From the NCBI RefSeq assembly GCF_017306545.1, contig NZ_JAFKID010000044.1:1-32266 (forward strand): 32,266 nucleotides of DNA. Reading direction: 5' to 3'. The notes beneath the pieces were generated by a model. It saw only the letters and a program-made list of their open reading frames with translations, did not search any database and was not told where the DNA came from. The translations under genes and the position numbers were made by a program. Source of the stretch: Mesorhizobium sp. (GTDB lineage Bacteria; Pseudomonadota; Alphaproteobacteria; Rhizobiales; Rhizobiaceae). Positions 32,108 to 32,266 of this stretch are shown here, piece by piece (positions within the stretch are counted from its first letter, which is position 1; every line of letters begins with the position of its first letter).

Positions 32108-32266
32108 ATGAAACAGTTTTTTCTCGCCATCGCGCTCATTGTCGCTCCAGTGGCGGTCTTCACGGGGTTCGAGCTTTACGCCAGCAACGCGCCGGCCAAG
32201 GCGGCGGGGCTTGGCGATCTTTCATCCTTCAAGACCATCATCGCCGACGTCCAGACCCTCGCTTCC
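32108..32266 (+). CDS. Start of an exported protein, cut by the window end
   Basis: From ATG 32108 the frame gives MKQFFLAIALIVAPVAVFTG, a signal-peptide-like sequence, followed by FELYASNAPAKAAGLGDLSSFKTIIADVQTLAS. This is not MgtA sequence. It resembles the N-terminus of small periplasmic proteins of unknown function, and the 53 codons present continue past the window edge. No ribosome-binding site is seen, because the upstream DNA is the MgtA fragment, so its expression is doubtful. Confidence 0.45.
   Translation, partial: MKQFFLAIALIVAPVAVFTGFELYASNAPAKAAGLGDLSSFKTIIADVQTLAS

Overview
The window is 32 kb of GC-rich, densely packed DNA from an alphaproteobacterium. It looks like a Hyphomicrobiales (Rhizobiales) genome of the Mesorhizobium/Phyllobacteriaceae kind. 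The grounds are the CoxE/XdhC/molybdopterin-enzyme maturation block, dipeptide-type ABC import operons, BKACE-family catabolic genes, and GC-rich palindromic intergenic elements. Species assignment is an inference from gene content and style, not from a marker gene. No rRNA, tRNA, CRISPR array, intact IS or prophage was recognised.

Layout. (1) 1-4103: maturation genes for a molybdenum hydroxylase of the xanthine dehydrogenase/CO dehydrogenase type. They are a CoxE-like VWA protein, an XdhC/CoxI pair split over two short genes, and a fused molybdopterin-binding/MocA-like cytidylyltransferase. The structural subunits lie outside the window. (2) 4104-9050: mostly single genes, namely an exported alpha/beta hydrolase, a secreted DUF1176-like protein, a DUF1993 protein, a 54-aa protein, a protein ending in a short J-domain-like segment, and a Tas-like aldo-keto reductase. 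(3) 9076-14557, minus strand: a tightly coupled five-gene catabolic operon of N,N-dimethylformamidase-like large subunit, class III aminotransferase, beta-keto acid cleavage enzyme, GNAT acetyltransferase and acetylpolyamine-amidohydrolase-type deacetylase. The last four are what an acetylated beta-amino-acid route needs: acetylate, transaminate, cleave the beta-keto acid, deacetylate. (4) 14701-19598: a lone ParB-like domain, a small hypothetical protein, a GH25 lysozyme lipoprotein, a YghU-type glutathione transferase, and a methyltransferase divergent from an HxlR/SCP2 regulator. (5) 19642-21085: a frameshifted SigJ/ECF41-like sigma factor gene divergent from an AhpD/carboxymuconolactone-decarboxylase-like gene. 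A mirror-symmetric promoter lies between them, with two CGTC -10 boxes around one shared TGTSACA -35 box. (6) 21550-30728: a LysR regulator divergent from a six-gene operon encoding a dipeptide-type ABC importer with an NDP-forming acyl-CoA synthetase and a MaoC-type hydratase embedded in it. This suggests uptake, CoA activation and hydration of an unidentified substrate. (7) 30729-32266: a gene-poor, rearranged end with a truncated MgtA-type Mg2+ ATPase fragment, joined in frame on one side to an unknown ORF and on the other to the start of an exported protein.

Most genes are translationally coupled within their operons, with ATGA or GTGA overlaps at 2490, 10107, 10598, 24979 and 25920. Most start codons were chosen from a visible Shine-Dalgarno sequence.
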